From contig CAVSDW010000012.1 of NCBI GenBank assembly GCA_963726665.1, positions 496,001 to 560,000 on the forward strand: DNA of 64,000 nt. Direction: 5' to 3'. The notes beneath the pieces are model-generated. The model was not told the DNA's origin. It saw only the letters and a program-made list of their open reading frames with translations, and searched no databases. Shown here one piece after another: positions 25,185 to 37,759 of this stretch (position 1 is its first letter; every line of letters begins with the position of its first letter). The translations under genes were made by a program, and so were the position numbers. This DNA is from RPQJ01 sp963726665 (GTDB taxonomy: Bacteria; Pseudomonadota; Gammaproteobacteria; Steroidobacterales; Steroidobacteraceae).

Positions 25185-26432
25185 CTATCCCTGCGAGGCG
25201 ACGGCACGTGCCACCGAGTCCAGCAGGAGCGCCTGCTCCCTCTCCCAATTGAATCGCTGTCGCGCGATGGCCAGGGCGTGGCTTCTCGCTGCGGCAAGCA
25301 CGGCGACGTCCGCCAGCAGGAAATCGTCGATGGCGGCGGCCAGACTCGCTGGCTCGTCCACCGTGTAAAGGCGAGCAGCCGTGCCCAGTTCTCCGGCGAT
25401 CGAGCGATGCGCCGGAATGTCGCTCAACAACACCGGGACGCCCGCCAGGAGAAACGAGAACAACTTGTTGGCAAGCGCGATGCGGTGATTGGGCGTGTGG
25501 CCGGTTTCCCCCACCAGCCCCAGATCATGTTGCGCCGACAACCGTTCCATTTCGCGAGGCGGAGCCGGCGCCAGCACGTGCAGCCGATCCGGCACGCCGC
25601 ACTCCTCTGCCAAGCGCAACAGTCGGTCGATGTAACCTGCAGCCGGGTTGCCACGCAGCACCAGGTGTGGCCGTGACTTGCTGAGACCGACTGCGCGAAC
25701 AGCACACTCGAGCCCACGGTCCGCACCGATGGTTTGCGAAAACCAGTACACCGAAGGATGCGGTCGCCAGCTTCCACTCGGCGTGGCATGCGCCGGACCG
25801 TTGGCCAGGGGGAAGACGTTGAGCAGCACTGTCGGCCGATCGATGCCGTAGGCGCTTTCATAGGCATCCGCAATACCGGGCGACGCCGCAGTCACGTAGG
25901 CACAGCCCGGCAGGTATCTCTCTTCGATGCCACGAATAAGGGCGCGCGTCGGGTCGAATCCGGGTCCTTCCGGGACGTCCCCAAGGTGGAAGTCCTCGGC
26001 GTCGAAGGAATATCGTGCGCAGTGCGTGGCAGCCGCCAACGCCGCAGCGGGCAGTGCCGCCGGGTAGTGTGCGACATACAAATCCGCCGGTACTCTCCGG
26101 GCCTCCCTCACGAGTTCGGGCGCGATGGGATGCCACGCGGCACGCACGGCCCACGACGCATCTACGCCGACCCGGCACAATGCCCGGGCGGCGCGTTGGC
26201 GACCGACCTGAATGAGGCGACGGAACGTGCTCGCATACGGACCAAAGCGCAGCTTCGCGGCAACTCGCCAACCACGGTCGTCGAATTCCCGATCCGCCTG
26301 CCTCGCCCAGTCCGAGAAGTCGGCGGCAATCACGGTGACCCGATATCCGGCTGCGTGCAGGGCATCCGCCTCCTTCACGATCCTTGGGTTGGTCGAGAGG
26401 TGGCCCGGTGTGATCAGGCAGATGTGGTTCAC
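25185..26432 (-). CDS. GT4-like glycosyltransferase
   Basis: 415 residues from the GTG at 26432 (VNHICLITPGHLSTNPRIVK), a start typical of this subfamily. It continues with ARYSFDAEDFHLGDVPEG and VLLNVFPLANGP. The donor-site segment is HRIALANKLFSFLLAGVPVL, a variant with Asn-Lys in place of the classical E-x7-E. The gene follows the next upstream one after 10 bp. Confidence 0.8.
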   Translation of the reverse strand: MNHICLITPGHLSTNPRIVKEADALHAAGYRVTVIAADFSDWARQADREFDDRGWRVAAKLRFGPYASTFRRLIQVGRQRAARALCRVGVDASWAVRAAWHPIAPELVREARRVPADLYVAHYPAALPAAALAAATHCARYSFDAEDFHLGDVPEGPGFDPTRALIRGIEERYLPGCAYVTAASPGIADAYESAYGIDRPTVLLNVFPLANGPAHATPSGSWRPHPSVYWFSQTIGADRGLECAVRAVGLSKSRPHLVLRGNPAAGYIDRLLRLAEECGVPDRLHVLAPAPPREMERLSAQHDLGLVGETGHTPNHRIALANKLFSFLLAGVPVLLSDIPAHRSIAGELGTAARLYTVDEPASLAAAIDDFLLADVAVLAAARSHALAIARQRFNWEREQALLLDSVARAVASQG

Positions 26433-26442
26433 TGCGGCAGGA

Positions 26443-27501
26443 CTATTGCAATCGGAGCCCGCCGGTGCGCGCAGCAATCAGTTCAGAATACACGCGCAGG
26501 TAACCCTCGACAGTCGAGTGTTCCGAGAAGAGCCGTTCCACCCGATCTCGGCAGGCAGCACGATTGATTCGATCCACCTGCGCCACGGCAGCGACCAGCC
26601 CATCGACCGAGTCCTCGACGAATCCTGTCACGCCGTGCTCGACGACCTCGGGCACTGCTCCACGATTCATGCCGATAACGGGCGTGCCGCAGGCCATTGC
26701 TTCGGCCATGACGATGCCGAAAGGCTCGTCCCAGAGAATCGGCATCAGGAAGGCCGCCGCGCTGCCCAGCAGGTCGTTCTTCTGGCGATCATCGACCGGG
26801 CCGACGTACGAAATCTGATTTCCATCGAGACGCGGGCGGATCTGTTCGTCGAAATACGACTGGTGGCCCGACGGTACGTTCCCGGCGATGACGAGCCGCC
26901 TCCCCGAGCGCCGTGCAACTTCAATGGCCAGATGGGTTCCCTTGATGTGCTCGATGCGACCCAGGAAGACGAGCGGCGCATCGGCCGCCACGCTCGCCTT
27001 GCACTCATAGACAATGGTCGGGACGCCGTTGTAAACCAGATGCCAGTTGCCAAGATGGCTCACGTTCGCCGTCATCCAGCGGCTGATGGCCGAAAAATGC
27101 AGAGTGCCACGGGACAAGCGATGTCCCCACGCGACCGACCGCGGCGTCACCTCTCGCTGATAAGTCATCAGTTTCGGGATGGATTGCGGCAGCAGCGGCA
27201 ACAGATACGCAATCCGGCCGAAGCTGTGCACCACGTCGAAAGCACCATCTGCCACGGTGCGCGAGATCGCCATCATGTTGCTCAAGGTGTCGGATCTCGA
27301 GCGACTATCCATGCCACGATAAGGCACAAGCCGACAGGGCACATTCGAGTCAGGGTGCGCGAACAAAGTGACTTCGTGTCCGCGTGCCATCAATCCGCGG
27401 GCCAGCATGTCGATGATCCGCTCGATCCCGCCGTACAGGATCGGCGGCACAGGCAATTCCGGGTCGGCGGTCAGGGCGATGCGCCAGCGGCTATCGTCCA
27501 T
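26443..27501 (-). CDS. Family 4 glycosyltransferase
   Basis: 352 residues from the ATG at 27501; a TTG at 27534 would overlap the upstream gene. The N-domain has PVPPILYGGIERIIDMLARG, the Gly-rich acceptor loop. FDVVHSFGRIAYLLPLLP and LVFLGRIEHIKGTHLAIEVA follow, and the donor site is DEPFGIVMAEAMACGTPVIG with a clear E-x7-E. This is a textbook GT4 enzyme, likely retaining. Confidence 0.9.
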   Translation of the reverse strand: MDDSRWRIALTADPELPVPPILYGGIERIIDMLARGLMARGHEVTLFAHPDSNVPCRLVPYRGMDSRSRSDTLSNMMAISRTVADGAFDVVHSFGRIAYLLPLLPQSIPKLMTYQREVTPRSVAWGHRLSRGTLHFSAISRWMTANVSHLGNWHLVYNGVPTIVYECKASVAADAPLVFLGRIEHIKGTHLAIEVARRSGRRLVIAGNVPSGHQSYFDEQIRPRLDGNQISYVGPVDDRQKNDLLGSAAAFLMPILWDEPFGIVMAEAMACGTPVIGMNRGAVPEVVEHGVTGFVEDSVDGLVAAVAQVDRINRAACRDRVERLFSEHSTVEGYLRVYSELIAARTGGLRLQ

Positions 27502-27514
27502 CACGTGCGGCTTC

Positions 27515-28462
27515 TCACGGGCGACCGGTTGCAACCTGCAGCCGTCGCGCCAGCCTCCAGCCGATCACGCGCGACAATGCCTTGAAGGCCACGCCGCCAC
27601 TGGGGCGAATCTCGACGCGGTGCAGACGGCGCGCACGCGCCAGCGCCTCGTTGGCAATCCGGGGCTCGTAGGGATAGCAGGAATGCGCATACACTTGCCA
27701 AAGCAGCGATCCGCACCGTCTCACTCTCTCGCTGTCCTCAACGTTGCGGGCAGACTCGATGCATGACCTAATCGCCTCGAACCCAGACTGCCACGCTCGC
27801 GCAGATTTCATCCCCGAGAGACTACCTTGCAAACCCGAGCGGTAGTACGCAGAGCCTCCCTCACAAAACAACACTCTGTTGGATGCTAAAACAACTCTAG
27901 TAAAGAACTCGCCGTCATCATTTAGCGAAAGGTCCTCGCGCCAGAGACCGGCACGGCTAATGACCTGCCTCGGAACTAGCCACATTGCGGGAAAAAGCAT
28001 ACCGCCGCCGTCCGACCAAGCTTCCACAAGCCAGTCGATGGGAGATAGGTCATGAGACCTTGTGAAGGAGGCAAAGACCGCATCCCCGGGATTGATGTTG
28101 AATCTCGCCCATGGGCACGTCGCCACTGCGTCTGCATAAGGCTCAAGCCTTTCCACTTGAGAGCGCACCTTGTCTGGTGAAATCAGGTCGTCAGCATCCA
28201 TGAACTGGACATAGGCACCACGGGCAGCTGCGAAGCCGACATTGCGTGCGGCCGCCGCACCGCGATTCTGCTGAACTATCAGCTTGACCCCACGGGACTC
28301 ATATCCCCTTACCAGATCTACGGCACCATCCGTTGAGCCGTCATCAACAACGATGGTCTCTATGTGAGACCAAGTCTGCGAGAGCACCGCATCGAGGGTC
28401 GCACCAATCCAGCGCTCCGCGTTGAAGCAGGGGATCACCACCGAGACAAGAGCCCGTGTCAT
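27515..28462 (-). CDS. Family 2 glycosyltransferase
   Basis: 315 residues from the ATG at 28462, overlapping the upstream stop by 4 bp (ATGA). Motifs are VSVVIPCFNAERWIGATLD, VVDDGSTDGAVDLV, AAARNVGFAAARGAYVQFMD with the DADD metal site, and a C-terminal half with LWREDLSLNDDGEFFTRV. GC content in the 27.7-28.4 kb stretch is lower than in flanking genes. It likely adds an internal sugar. Confidence 0.87.
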   Translation of the reverse strand: MTRALVSVVIPCFNAERWIGATLDAVLSQTWSHIETIVVDDGSTDGAVDLVRGYESRGVKLIVQQNRGAAAARNVGFAAARGAYVQFMDADDLISPDKVRSQVERLEPYADAVATCPWARFNINPGDAVFASFTRSHDLSPIDWLVEAWSDGGGMLFPAMWLVPRQVISRAGLWREDLSLNDDGEFFTRVVLASNRVLFCEGGSAYYRSGLQGSLSGMKSARAWQSGFEAIRSCIESARNVEDSERVRRCGSLLWQVYAHSCYPYEPRIANEALARARRLHRVEIRPSGGVAFKALSRVIGWRLARRLQVATGRP

Positions 28463-29424
28463 TCGGATGCCGCCTTCGCTGGATAGCCAGCCCTGAATCG
28501 GGGCTTGAACCATCGGATCAGGTGCTCGCGAATGCGCAGGGCCGAAAGTGGGTGGACTCGGGCCAACGACCTGAAAAGTGCGCCAGCCTCCTCGGGAACC
28601 CGGACGCCGTGGCGGATCGCCAGTCGCACGCATTCATCAGCCTCGGACCAGTCGAGAAAAGATGCCAGTCCGGCCGCATCCTGCCAGGCGAGACGCCCAA
28701 TCTCGCGCTCATATCCTTCTGGGTGCCGACCTGCAAACCGTCGCGTGATCTCGACATGCGCGCGCAGGCATCGAACACGGTTGGCCGAGGACATGGAGCC
28801 GGAGTTGAAATAGAAGCGGCTGCCGACGTAGGGATCGACCTCGAAAGCGGCCCCCGATTCTGCAAGGCGGAGGTGAAAAGCTCGGTCCTCGTTGTAGCGG
28901 ACGGCAGGGTCTTCGTCGAACCCACCGACTCGACGCAACAGGTCCACGGCGTAGACGCCACCGTTATTCACGGTATTCGAGAGCATGTATCGGACCGGCG
29001 CCGTACGGACATCGGTGGCTTCAAATTGACTGCGGGACATCTGCTGACCCGACCGTTCCTCGACCTGTTCGTAATTGAACAGCAGTACATCGAAGGTGTT
29101 GCGCTGTATCCGGGCTTTCGCACGTTCGACGAACTCCGGCGCCAAAGTGTCATCCGCATCGTGGAAATGCACCCACGACGAGCCAACCTGCATCAAGAGA
29201 GCATTTTTGCCTGCCGAACACCCCTTGTTCGCCCGGCCTTGGACGACCCTCGCGCCGTACTGAGCTGCGACCTCTGCGGTCCGGTCGGCGCTCGCGTCGT
29301 CGTACACCCAGAGTTCATCGAATGGCACCGTCTGGCGACTCACCGAGTCAAACAGGCATGGCAACAGAGCAGCCGCATTGAAGGCAGGTACGCATAGAGC
29401 GATCGAACTGTCGCGCTTGGTCAC
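28459..29424 (-). CDS. Family 2 glycosyltransferase
   Basis: 321 residues from a GTG at 29424, overlapping the upstream stop (GTGA). The core is ALCVPAFNAAALLPCLFDSV, VYDDASADRTAEVAA and WVHFHDADDTLAPEFVERA with the DADD site. FDEDPAVRYNEDRAFHLRLA is the conserved ED motif near the acceptor site. Neighbouring 4-bp overlaps indicate strict translational coupling. Confidence 0.86.
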   Translation of the reverse strand: MTKRDSSIALCVPAFNAAALLPCLFDSVSRQTVPFDELWVYDDASADRTAEVAAQYGARVVQGRANKGCSAGKNALLMQVGSSWVHFHDADDTLAPEFVERAKARIQRNTFDVLLFNYEQVEERSGQQMSRSQFEATDVRTAPVRYMLSNTVNNGGVYAVDLLRRVGGFDEDPAVRYNEDRAFHLRLAESGAAFEVDPYVGSRFYFNSGSMSSANRVRCLRAHVEITRRFAGRHPEGYEREIGRLAWQDAAGLASFLDWSEADECVRLAIRHGVRVPEEAGALFRSLARVHPLSALRIREHLIRWFKPRFRAGYPAKAASE

Positions 29425-30761
29425 GATCGTCGAGCCAGCTTCTGGGCGATGCGACGCAGTGTGTATTCGGCCAGCGGCCGGAGTGGCAACTGATCCAGAA
29501 AAGTGAGGGTCTCGGCGGCCGACTCCCCCGGCGCGCAAGCCATGCGGAGCCAGTCACCGTCCGGCAGCCGCAGCTGCTGGCCCCGGCGGATGGCGGTCTC
29601 GTAGGCGGCGACGCGCTCACTAACTCCCGCGACGGGATTCATGGAAGCATGGACCGTTTCCTGCCCAGCTTCGCCAATCGCCTGACGCTTGCCCGGACTC
29701 AACGCCAGCAGCCGCTCGAGCGCCGCCGCAAGCTCTTGCGGCCGACCGTTCTCGAACACGAAGCCATTGACACCATCTTCGATCAAGTCGCTCGCACCCG
29801 CCCCCGTTGAGCAGATCACGGGCGTGCCGGCACCCATGGCTTCGACGCACGTGAAGTTGAACGTATCCCACAGCGACGGCACCACTACGAAGGCCGCTTC
29901 CGCCTGAAGCCTTTGGATGGCGTCCGCGGGTTGCTGAGCCTTGTGGACCAGCTTCTTTCCCCAAACGGAGGGCCACGTCTTCGACAGGTGTTCAGAGGTC
30001 CTTTGATTGCGGTGACGGTAAACAGTGTCGCGCCCGACCCAATCCATTGCAGGCGCGCGATCCCCAAGAAGCTGCAACGCCTCGCAGAGGATTTCCGGTC
30101 CCTTCCAGCGCTGCAGTCGCCCGACCACCAGTCCTCCTTGTGATCGCGCCCCACCTTCCGGGGGTTCGACCAGTGGCCGCCATGCCGGAAGAATGCGTTC
30201 GACGTCACGTCCAGTCTGTCGCCGCCAGAACTCCGTGTTGGCGTGGCTATATGCCTGCGCGCCAATCGCCGTCTGGACCGCGCACCGCTCGATCAAGCGG
30301 ATGACATGTCCCTGCAATTCCTCGCCCGCGACAGGGTCGTGGATATCGATCTGACCCGAACTGCCGTGCAGTTGCACCATGCATGGCGGTCCCTTCTCGA
30401 CGACCCACGGCGCGAACAGCAGGCCCCAGTCCGCGGCTTCCACCAGGTCGTAGCCTCGGCCGCCTTCCGCCTGCTCATGCATTGCCCATGCGGCCGCCAG
30501 GTAACGTCGTAGCCCGGGCATCGCGGCATAATGCGCAAACTGGTCAATGTACTTGCGCAACAGACCCAGGCTCAGCGATTCGACGCGGACCCCGTCGATG
30601 CCGACGGATGATGGCGACTCTTCAGCGTGGACGCCGCTGCCGACAATGACCCGCACCTCGTGCCCCTGTCGAGCCAGCAGCGGCAGGAAATGGCGGTAGA
30701 AGGTAATGATGCCGCCGCCGGCGTTGAGCACGTACTCGGGCAGCACGTACAGCAGCTTCAC
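29421..30761 (-). CDS. Family 4 glycosyltransferase
   Basis: 446 residues from a GTG at 30761 (VKLLYVLPEYVLNAGGGIIT). Further motifs are YDLVEAADWGLLFAPWVVEK, VQLHGSSGQIDIHDPVAGEE and GLVVGRLQRWKGPEILCEAL. The donor site lies in PSLWDTFNFTCVEAMGAGTP, where one acidic residue of E-x7-E is replaced by Asp/Thr context. It is 10 bp downstream of the flippase gene. Confidence 0.85.
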   Translation of the reverse strand: MKLLYVLPEYVLNAGGGIITFYRHFLPLLARQGHEVRVIVGSGVHAEESPSSVGIDGVRVESLSLGLLRKYIDQFAHYAAMPGLRRYLAAAWAMHEQAEGGRGYDLVEAADWGLLFAPWVVEKGPPCMVQLHGSSGQIDIHDPVAGEELQGHVIRLIERCAVQTAIGAQAYSHANTEFWRRQTGRDVERILPAWRPLVEPPEGGARSQGGLVVGRLQRWKGPEILCEALQLLGDRAPAMDWVGRDTVYRHRNQRTSEHLSKTWPSVWGKKLVHKAQQPADAIQRLQAEAAFVVVPSLWDTFNFTCVEAMGAGTPVICSTGAGASDLIEDGVNGFVFENGRPQELAAALERLLALSPGKRQAIGEAGQETVHASMNPVAGVSERVAAYETAIRRGQQLRLPDGDWLRMACAPGESAAETLTFLDQLPLRPLAEYTLRRIAQKLARRS

Positions 30762-30771
30762 GTCGTGACCT

Positions 30772-32250
30772 TCACAGTCGCAGCATGCGGGCGATTCGGG
30801 AGCCGCCCGGCAGGTAAGCAACGATCTCCGTCAGCGGCGCGCGGAACAGGACCCTCAGCGCCAGCACGTAGACCGCCGTGAATGCCAGCCAGGAAGCGAG
30901 CAAGGCGATGACTTCCGGACTTTCCGCGAGCACGTCCGACTCGATCGCACGCACAGTCATCGCAGCCAGGACCGCCGACACCCCTGGTGGCGTCAGCGCA
31001 CGCAACAGGCCCTCCCCTCGCAACCCGCGGGTCTTCACGAGCAGGCTGACGAGGATCACCGCAATCGCTATGTTTGCGACCAGCGCACCGGCCAGATAGG
31101 CCTTCAGGCCGAGCGGTATTAATGCCACCATCGGCAGCGCCGCAATGAAAAAGGCAGCCGTGTCCGATCTCAGGCACAGGCGAGACTGGTCGTTGGCCAG
31201 CAGCAGGCTGTAAGCCGTTGCGCCAATGCTGATGGCGACTCCGCAACCCATCGCCAACGGGAGCAGTGGCGCGACGGCCAGCCATTTCTGGCCGTACAGC
31301 ACGTGCACCAGGCTCGCGGCCTGAAGGGAAAAGAAGACGCAGATCGGCACGACGACCCAGGCCACGCCGCTGAGGACCAGGCCGCTGATGCGCCGAAACT
31401 GATCGGACTGGGCGGCGGCCCGCGTGACGACGGGATACAGCCCTCCCGTCACCTGCTGCGCGACCCGGCCGCAGAACATGTTGGCCAGTCCCTCCGCACG
31501 CGAGAACAGCCCAAGTCCGGCAAAGTTCGCGTTGTGGGTGATCAGCGAGTTTTGCAGCAGCGCCCGTCCGCCGTTCATCGCGTTGGAGCCCGCACGGTTC
31601 AACCCGAACTGCACTGTTTCTCGGTAACTGCCGTAGCTCCACTGCAGGCGTGGCCGCCAGCCGGCGAATATGAACAGGTCCAGGATCATGAGCGACGATG
31701 CCAGCAATCCCGGAACGACCAGGGAATACACCCCCGCCCCCGCAGCGGCCATTGCAATGCCGCTGACGACGCTTACGATGATGGCGGCCATCTGCACGCT
31801 CCGCAATCGATGCCAATTCTGCTCGCGCTCGAGCATCTTGACGCGCATGTCGACCGGCACGCTCAGCAGGAACGTCAGCGAGAGCAAATGCAGGAGCGGC
31901 TGCAGGTGCTGGAACTTCTCGCTGAAATCTACGCCGACCGCAATGACGTTGGCCAGCACGAACAGCGACCCGTTCAGCACCAGTCCCGCCGTGAAGTGCT
32001 CGTGATAGTTGACCTGCCTGTCTGGCCGCTGCTGCAGGACATGGACGATGACATGCTGGAACGACGCGAGGCTGATGAAGCTGATCACCGTCGTCGCCAT
32101 CCCTGCCATGCCGTAGATGGCGGGATCGAGCAGCCGCGCCATGACCAGCATCTGCCCGAACTGCAGCACGTCGCGAAAGAGGTTGAGACCGGCCGACCAA
32201 AGCATCGCTCGCTTGGCCGACTGACGCAAGGACACGGGCGCGTTCTGCAT
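30772..32250 (-). CDS. Lipopolysaccharide/EPS flippase (Wzx-like)
   Basis: 492 residues from the ATG at 32250, just after the asnB stop. The N-terminus is typical of MOP-superfamily polysaccharide transporters: LRQSAKRAMLWSAGLNLFRD, then QFGQMLVMARLLDPAIYGMA. About twelve to fourteen hydrophobic helices follow, with the MOP-type LNRAGSNAMNGGRALLQNSL in the second half. It should flip undecaprenyl-linked repeat units across the inner membrane before polymerisation. Confidence 0.87.
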   Translation of the reverse strand: MQNAPVSLRQSAKRAMLWSAGLNLFRDVLQFGQMLVMARLLDPAIYGMAGMATTVISFISLASFQHVIVHVLQQRPDRQVNYHEHFTAGLVLNGSLFVLANVIAVGVDFSEKFQHLQPLLHLLSLTFLLSVPVDMRVKMLEREQNWHRLRSVQMAAIIVSVVSGIAMAAAGAGVYSLVVPGLLASSLMILDLFIFAGWRPRLQWSYGSYRETVQFGLNRAGSNAMNGGRALLQNSLITHNANFAGLGLFSRAEGLANMFCGRVAQQVTGGLYPVVTRAAAQSDQFRRISGLVLSGVAWVVVPICVFFSLQAASLVHVLYGQKWLAVAPLLPLAMGCGVAISIGATAYSLLLANDQSRLCLRSDTAAFFIAALPMVALIPLGLKAYLAGALVANIAIAVILVSLLVKTRGLRGEGLLRALTPPGVSAVLAAMTVRAIESDVLAESPEVIALLASWLAFTAVYVLALRVLFRAPLTEIVAYLPGGSRIARMLRL

Positions 32251-32255
32251 CCTGC

Positions 32256-34024
<1,769 letters not shown>

Positions 34025-34026
34025 AG

Positions 34027-35007
34027 CTACACGCGTCCCTGCTGCAGTTGCCACCGATACGCCGTGGACAGGATCGATTCCAGCGTGGACTGCCTTGGCC
34101 GCCAACCAAGAGTCGCGTCTGCCACCCCGGGCGCGGCAACGAGTTCAGGGGGGTCGCCCGCTCGGCGCGACGCACTCACGTGCGGCACGGGCCGACCGGT
34201 CACTCTTGCTGCCGCGTCGATCACCTGATTCACGGAGTGACCGCGCCCTGTACCGAGGTTGGCGACCAGCGTCTCGCCGCCCGCAAGCAGGTGATTCAGC
34301 GCTCGGGCATGGGCGTCGGCGAGATCCGCGACGTGGACATAGTCACGGATCGCGGTGCCGTCGGGCGTGGGGTAGTCGGTTCCCATCACCTGAACCGAAT
34401 CGTGCGTGCCGAGCGCTGCGCCCAGCACGAGCGGGATGAGGTGGGTTTCCGGCTCGTGCCACTCGCCGATTTCGCCGTCGGCATCGGCGCCGGCGGCGTT
34501 GAAATAGCGCAGCCGCGCGGACCTGAGGCCGTGGGCATGACCGAAGTCATCCATCATCCTTTCGCAGGCAAGCTTGCTGAAGCCGTACGGATTCACCGGA
34601 TTGCAGGGTGTCGACTCGACAATCGGAATCGTCGCAGGCACTCCGTATACGGCGCAGGTCGAGGAGAACACCAGCCTGCCGACGCCCGCCTCCACCATTG
34701 CCGACAGCAGCGTGCGGGTGCCGTTGACGTTCACGTCGTAGTAGCGCCCGGGGTGCTGCACTGACTCACCCACGTACGCCAGCGCCGCGAAGTGCAGCAC
34801 CGCGTCAAAGCGGTGGCGGGCGAACGTCTCGGACAGCCGGGCTGGGTCGCGCACGTCGCCCTCGATCAGCGGACCCCATTTCACGAACTCGCGGTGGCCT
34901 CGCGACAGGTTGTCGTATACGACGCAGTCGTGGCCTGCCCGCGCGAGCGCCTTCACGCAGTGGCTGCCGACGTAGCCGGCTCCGCCCGTAATCAGGAGCT
35001 GGGCGAT
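34027..35007 (-). CDS. galE: UDP-glucose 4-epimerase
   Basis: About 326 residues. Motifs are LLITGGAGYVGSHCVKAL (NAD-binding), VYDNLSRGHREFVKWG, HFAALAYVGESVQHPGRYY, FSSTCAVYGVP, the catalytic NPYGFSKLACE, RYFNAAGADADGEIGEWHEP and RDYVHVADLADAHARAL. The start is uncertain. The best ribosome site (GGGGAGG) precedes an ATC at 35007, four bases away, right before AQLLITGG. The first upstream ATG (35064) would add an Arg-rich stretch that looks like the neighbouring acyltransferase gene read out of frame. It interconverts UDP-Glc and UDP-Gal. Confidence 0.88.
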   Translation of the reverse strand: MAQLLITGGAGYVGSHCVKALARAGHDCVVYDNLSRGHREFVKWGPLIEGDVRDPARLSETFARHRFDAVLHFAALAYVGESVQHPGRYYDVNVNGTRTLLSAMVEAGVGRLVFSSTCAVYGVPATIPIVESTPCNPVNPYGFSKLACERMMDDFGHAHGLRSARLRYFNAAGADADGEIGEWHEPETHLIPLVLGAALGTHDSVQVMGTDYPTPDGTAIRDYVHVADLADAHARALNHLLAGGETLVANLGTGRGHSVNQVIDAAARVTGRPVPHVSASRRAGDPPELVAAPGVADATLGWRPRQSTLESILSTAYRWQLQQGRV

Positions 35008-36076
35008 GTGGCCTCCCCGTCTTCGTCTTCGTCGTGTCCCGCGTGTCCGCCGGACCCTCGCCATGTCGAGCACCCGCCATGACCCGTTTTGCAAACGCGA
35101 TCGAAGGTTTCTCGATGACGCGATAGAACACCCAGGCAAATGCCAGGCAAGTCGCCAATGCGACGAGCGACAGCAACACTTCGGCGAGCGGACCGGACAC
35201 GTAACGGCGCCCCAGGTTCACGATACGTCCGCCCACCGGCACATGTGTCAGGTACAGCGAGTAGGAAATGCCGCCGAGCAACATCAGGCGCTCGTGGAGG
35301 AACTTAGGAAATTCGAACGTTCGAAATGCATGAATCAGGAGGCCCGCAGCGGTTCCCACGATCGCGACCAATGCGCTCGACGAGGCGATCATCGCGGCGG
35401 CACCCGCTATCACTGCGACATTCAGCAGCCGACCCGAAGCGCCCTTCTCCTCGAGGCCGGCCCGGTACACGGCGATGCCGATGATGAACAACAGGGTCCG
35501 ATCGGGCAGGACTCCCAGTCCAGCCAGGGCCATGACCGTCGCCACGAGCAGATACCATGGGTACGGCGGTTCTTTCGTCCGATAAATGGGAACAGAAGCC
35601 CCATGCTTATGTAGAACACGAATTCCCAGGCGAGGCTCCAGTAAACCGGTTGCAGCCAGCCGTACTCCGTGAGGGGTACCAGGTAGAACAAGTGACTCAG
35701 GATCTGCGCCGAATCCCAGGAGGGTGGTGAACCTTGAAAACCCGGGGCGAAGGACGACATCCGCCACAGCACAAGCACCAGCGCGATGCTAAACAGGTAG
35801 CGGTGGCTCCAGACGGAGGATCCGTCGCGCCATGAATTGTGGAAAGTCGGAAATCGAGTATCGCCCGTATGAACTGGCGATCGACAACGGTATGACGAAG
35901 CCCGAAATGACGAAGAACACTTCGACGCCGAGCCAACCCAACGAGCCGCTGAATCGGACCCAGTCGGCCGGATAAGTATTGGTCAGGTGAAACCATGCGA
36001 CGCTCAAGGCTGCCGCACCACGCAGATACTCGATAAGCGCAAGTCGACTAGCCGTATTTCCTGCCGGCCTCGTCAT
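34992..36076 (-). CDS. Acyltransferase family 3, frameshifted as read
   Basis: The N-terminus is typical: LALIEYLRGAAALSVAWFHL, then GWLGVEVFFVISGFVIPLSI and FMARRILRLEP. The frame breaks near 35795, continues in another frame (WSLAWEFVFYISMGLLFPFI), breaks near 35575 and resumes with EPPYPWYLLVATVMALAG and GGISYSLYLTHVPVGGRIVN. Single-base changes repair both. A third break near 35050 would lead to a short acidic tail (GHDEDEDGEATSPSS) ending at 34992 inside the galE start region; this end is inferred. The ATG overlaps the regulator stop by 4 bp. It likely O-acetylates a glycan. Confidence 0.7.
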
Positions 36077-36420
36077 CCTTCCATCCGTTGGTCCGGCCGC
36101 CGCCGTGCTGCCGCCGCCTCCGCCTGCAGTTCCTCGATCTCGCGCTTCAGCATCTCGTACTCGGCTACTTTGCGCCGAAGAAAGTTCACGGTGAGACGGG
36201 CCTTCGCGTCGATTCCCGAGGGCGTCAGCAGATAGGCATAGGCCAGCTTGCGGGGGTTGGCGCGGAAATTGTTGGCTTTCACCCAGCCCTTGTCGACCAG
36301 CGCCTTCAGGCAATAGTTGGCCTTTCCGAGGCTCACCCCTAGCGACTCCGAGAGCTCGCGCTGGGTCGCCTGCGAATTGGCTTCGATCGCCTTGAGCAGC
36401 CGGAGGTGAATCTCGTCCAT
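36073..36420 (-). CDS. MarR-family EPS-associated transcriptional regulator
   Basis: 115 residues: a winged helix (LRLLKAIEANSQATQRELSE, then LGVSLGKANYCLKALVDKGW) followed by VKANNFRANPRKLAYAYLLT and a C-terminal coiled coil (YEMLKREIEELQAEAAAARR). This is the pattern of the small MarR-like regulators found inside exopolysaccharide loci. It lies 16 bp after the UDP-xylose synthase gene. A perfect 11-bp-arm palindrome at 37533-37557, upstream of that gene, is a candidate binding site. Whether it represses or activates is not visible. Confidence 0.85.
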   Translation of the reverse strand: MDEIHLRLLKAIEANSQATQRELSESLGVSLGKANYCLKALVDKGWVKANNFRANPRKLAYAYLLTPSGIDAKARLTVNFLRRKVAEYEMLKREIEELQAEAAAARRRPDQRMEG

Positions 36421-36436
36421 CGCTCGCAGGCGACTA

Positions 36437-37422
<986 letters not shown>

Positions 37423-37759
37423 GGTTGCTTGACCGATTGAGTTGATGTGCAGGTTATCGGGCGCGGCTGCGCACCCTCGTTGCGGAATGGCTACCGCACT
37501 GCCCGGTACTGCGTCGGGGCAGCGGCAGTCAGGCCGTGTTCAACGATTGAACACGGCACCCACTCTAGTCGGTTCGCACGGGACTTTTCCACCGCGCCAT
37601 CTCGGACTGGCCCGTGACGGCGCACCGACCCCAGCAGCACGGCCGCCAGAGAGGCTCGCGTGAACGTGGCGATCGTCAGCGTTCGCAGCGGGTAGTCCAC
37701 GATCGAGTGCAGCGCGATCGAGCAGCAGCGACAACGCGGCCCCAAGCCTCAGCCCTCGG
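37423..37759. other. Intergenic region with a perfect palindrome
   Basis: 337 bp without a convincing gene between the ligase-family gene and uxs, both on the minus strand. It holds the inverted repeat described at 37533-37557. It is the largest gap in the minus-strand locus and the natural place for an internal promoter of the uxs-to-glycosyltransferase part. Confidence 0.5.
37533..37557. promoter_or_regulatory. Perfect 11-bp inverted repeat, candidate operator
   Basis: Arms GCCGTGTTCAA and TTGAACACGGC around the spacer CGA, about 110 bp upstream of uxs. There is no T-run on either side, so an intrinsic terminator is less likely than a dimeric regulator site. The MarR-like EPS regulator encoded two genes downstream is the obvious candidate ligand (inference). 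Confidence 0.5.

Noticed and set aside
26212..27585. 457-codon plus-strand frame
   Set aside because: Antisense to two overlapping glycosyltransferase genes with intact motifs; no independent evidence for coding.
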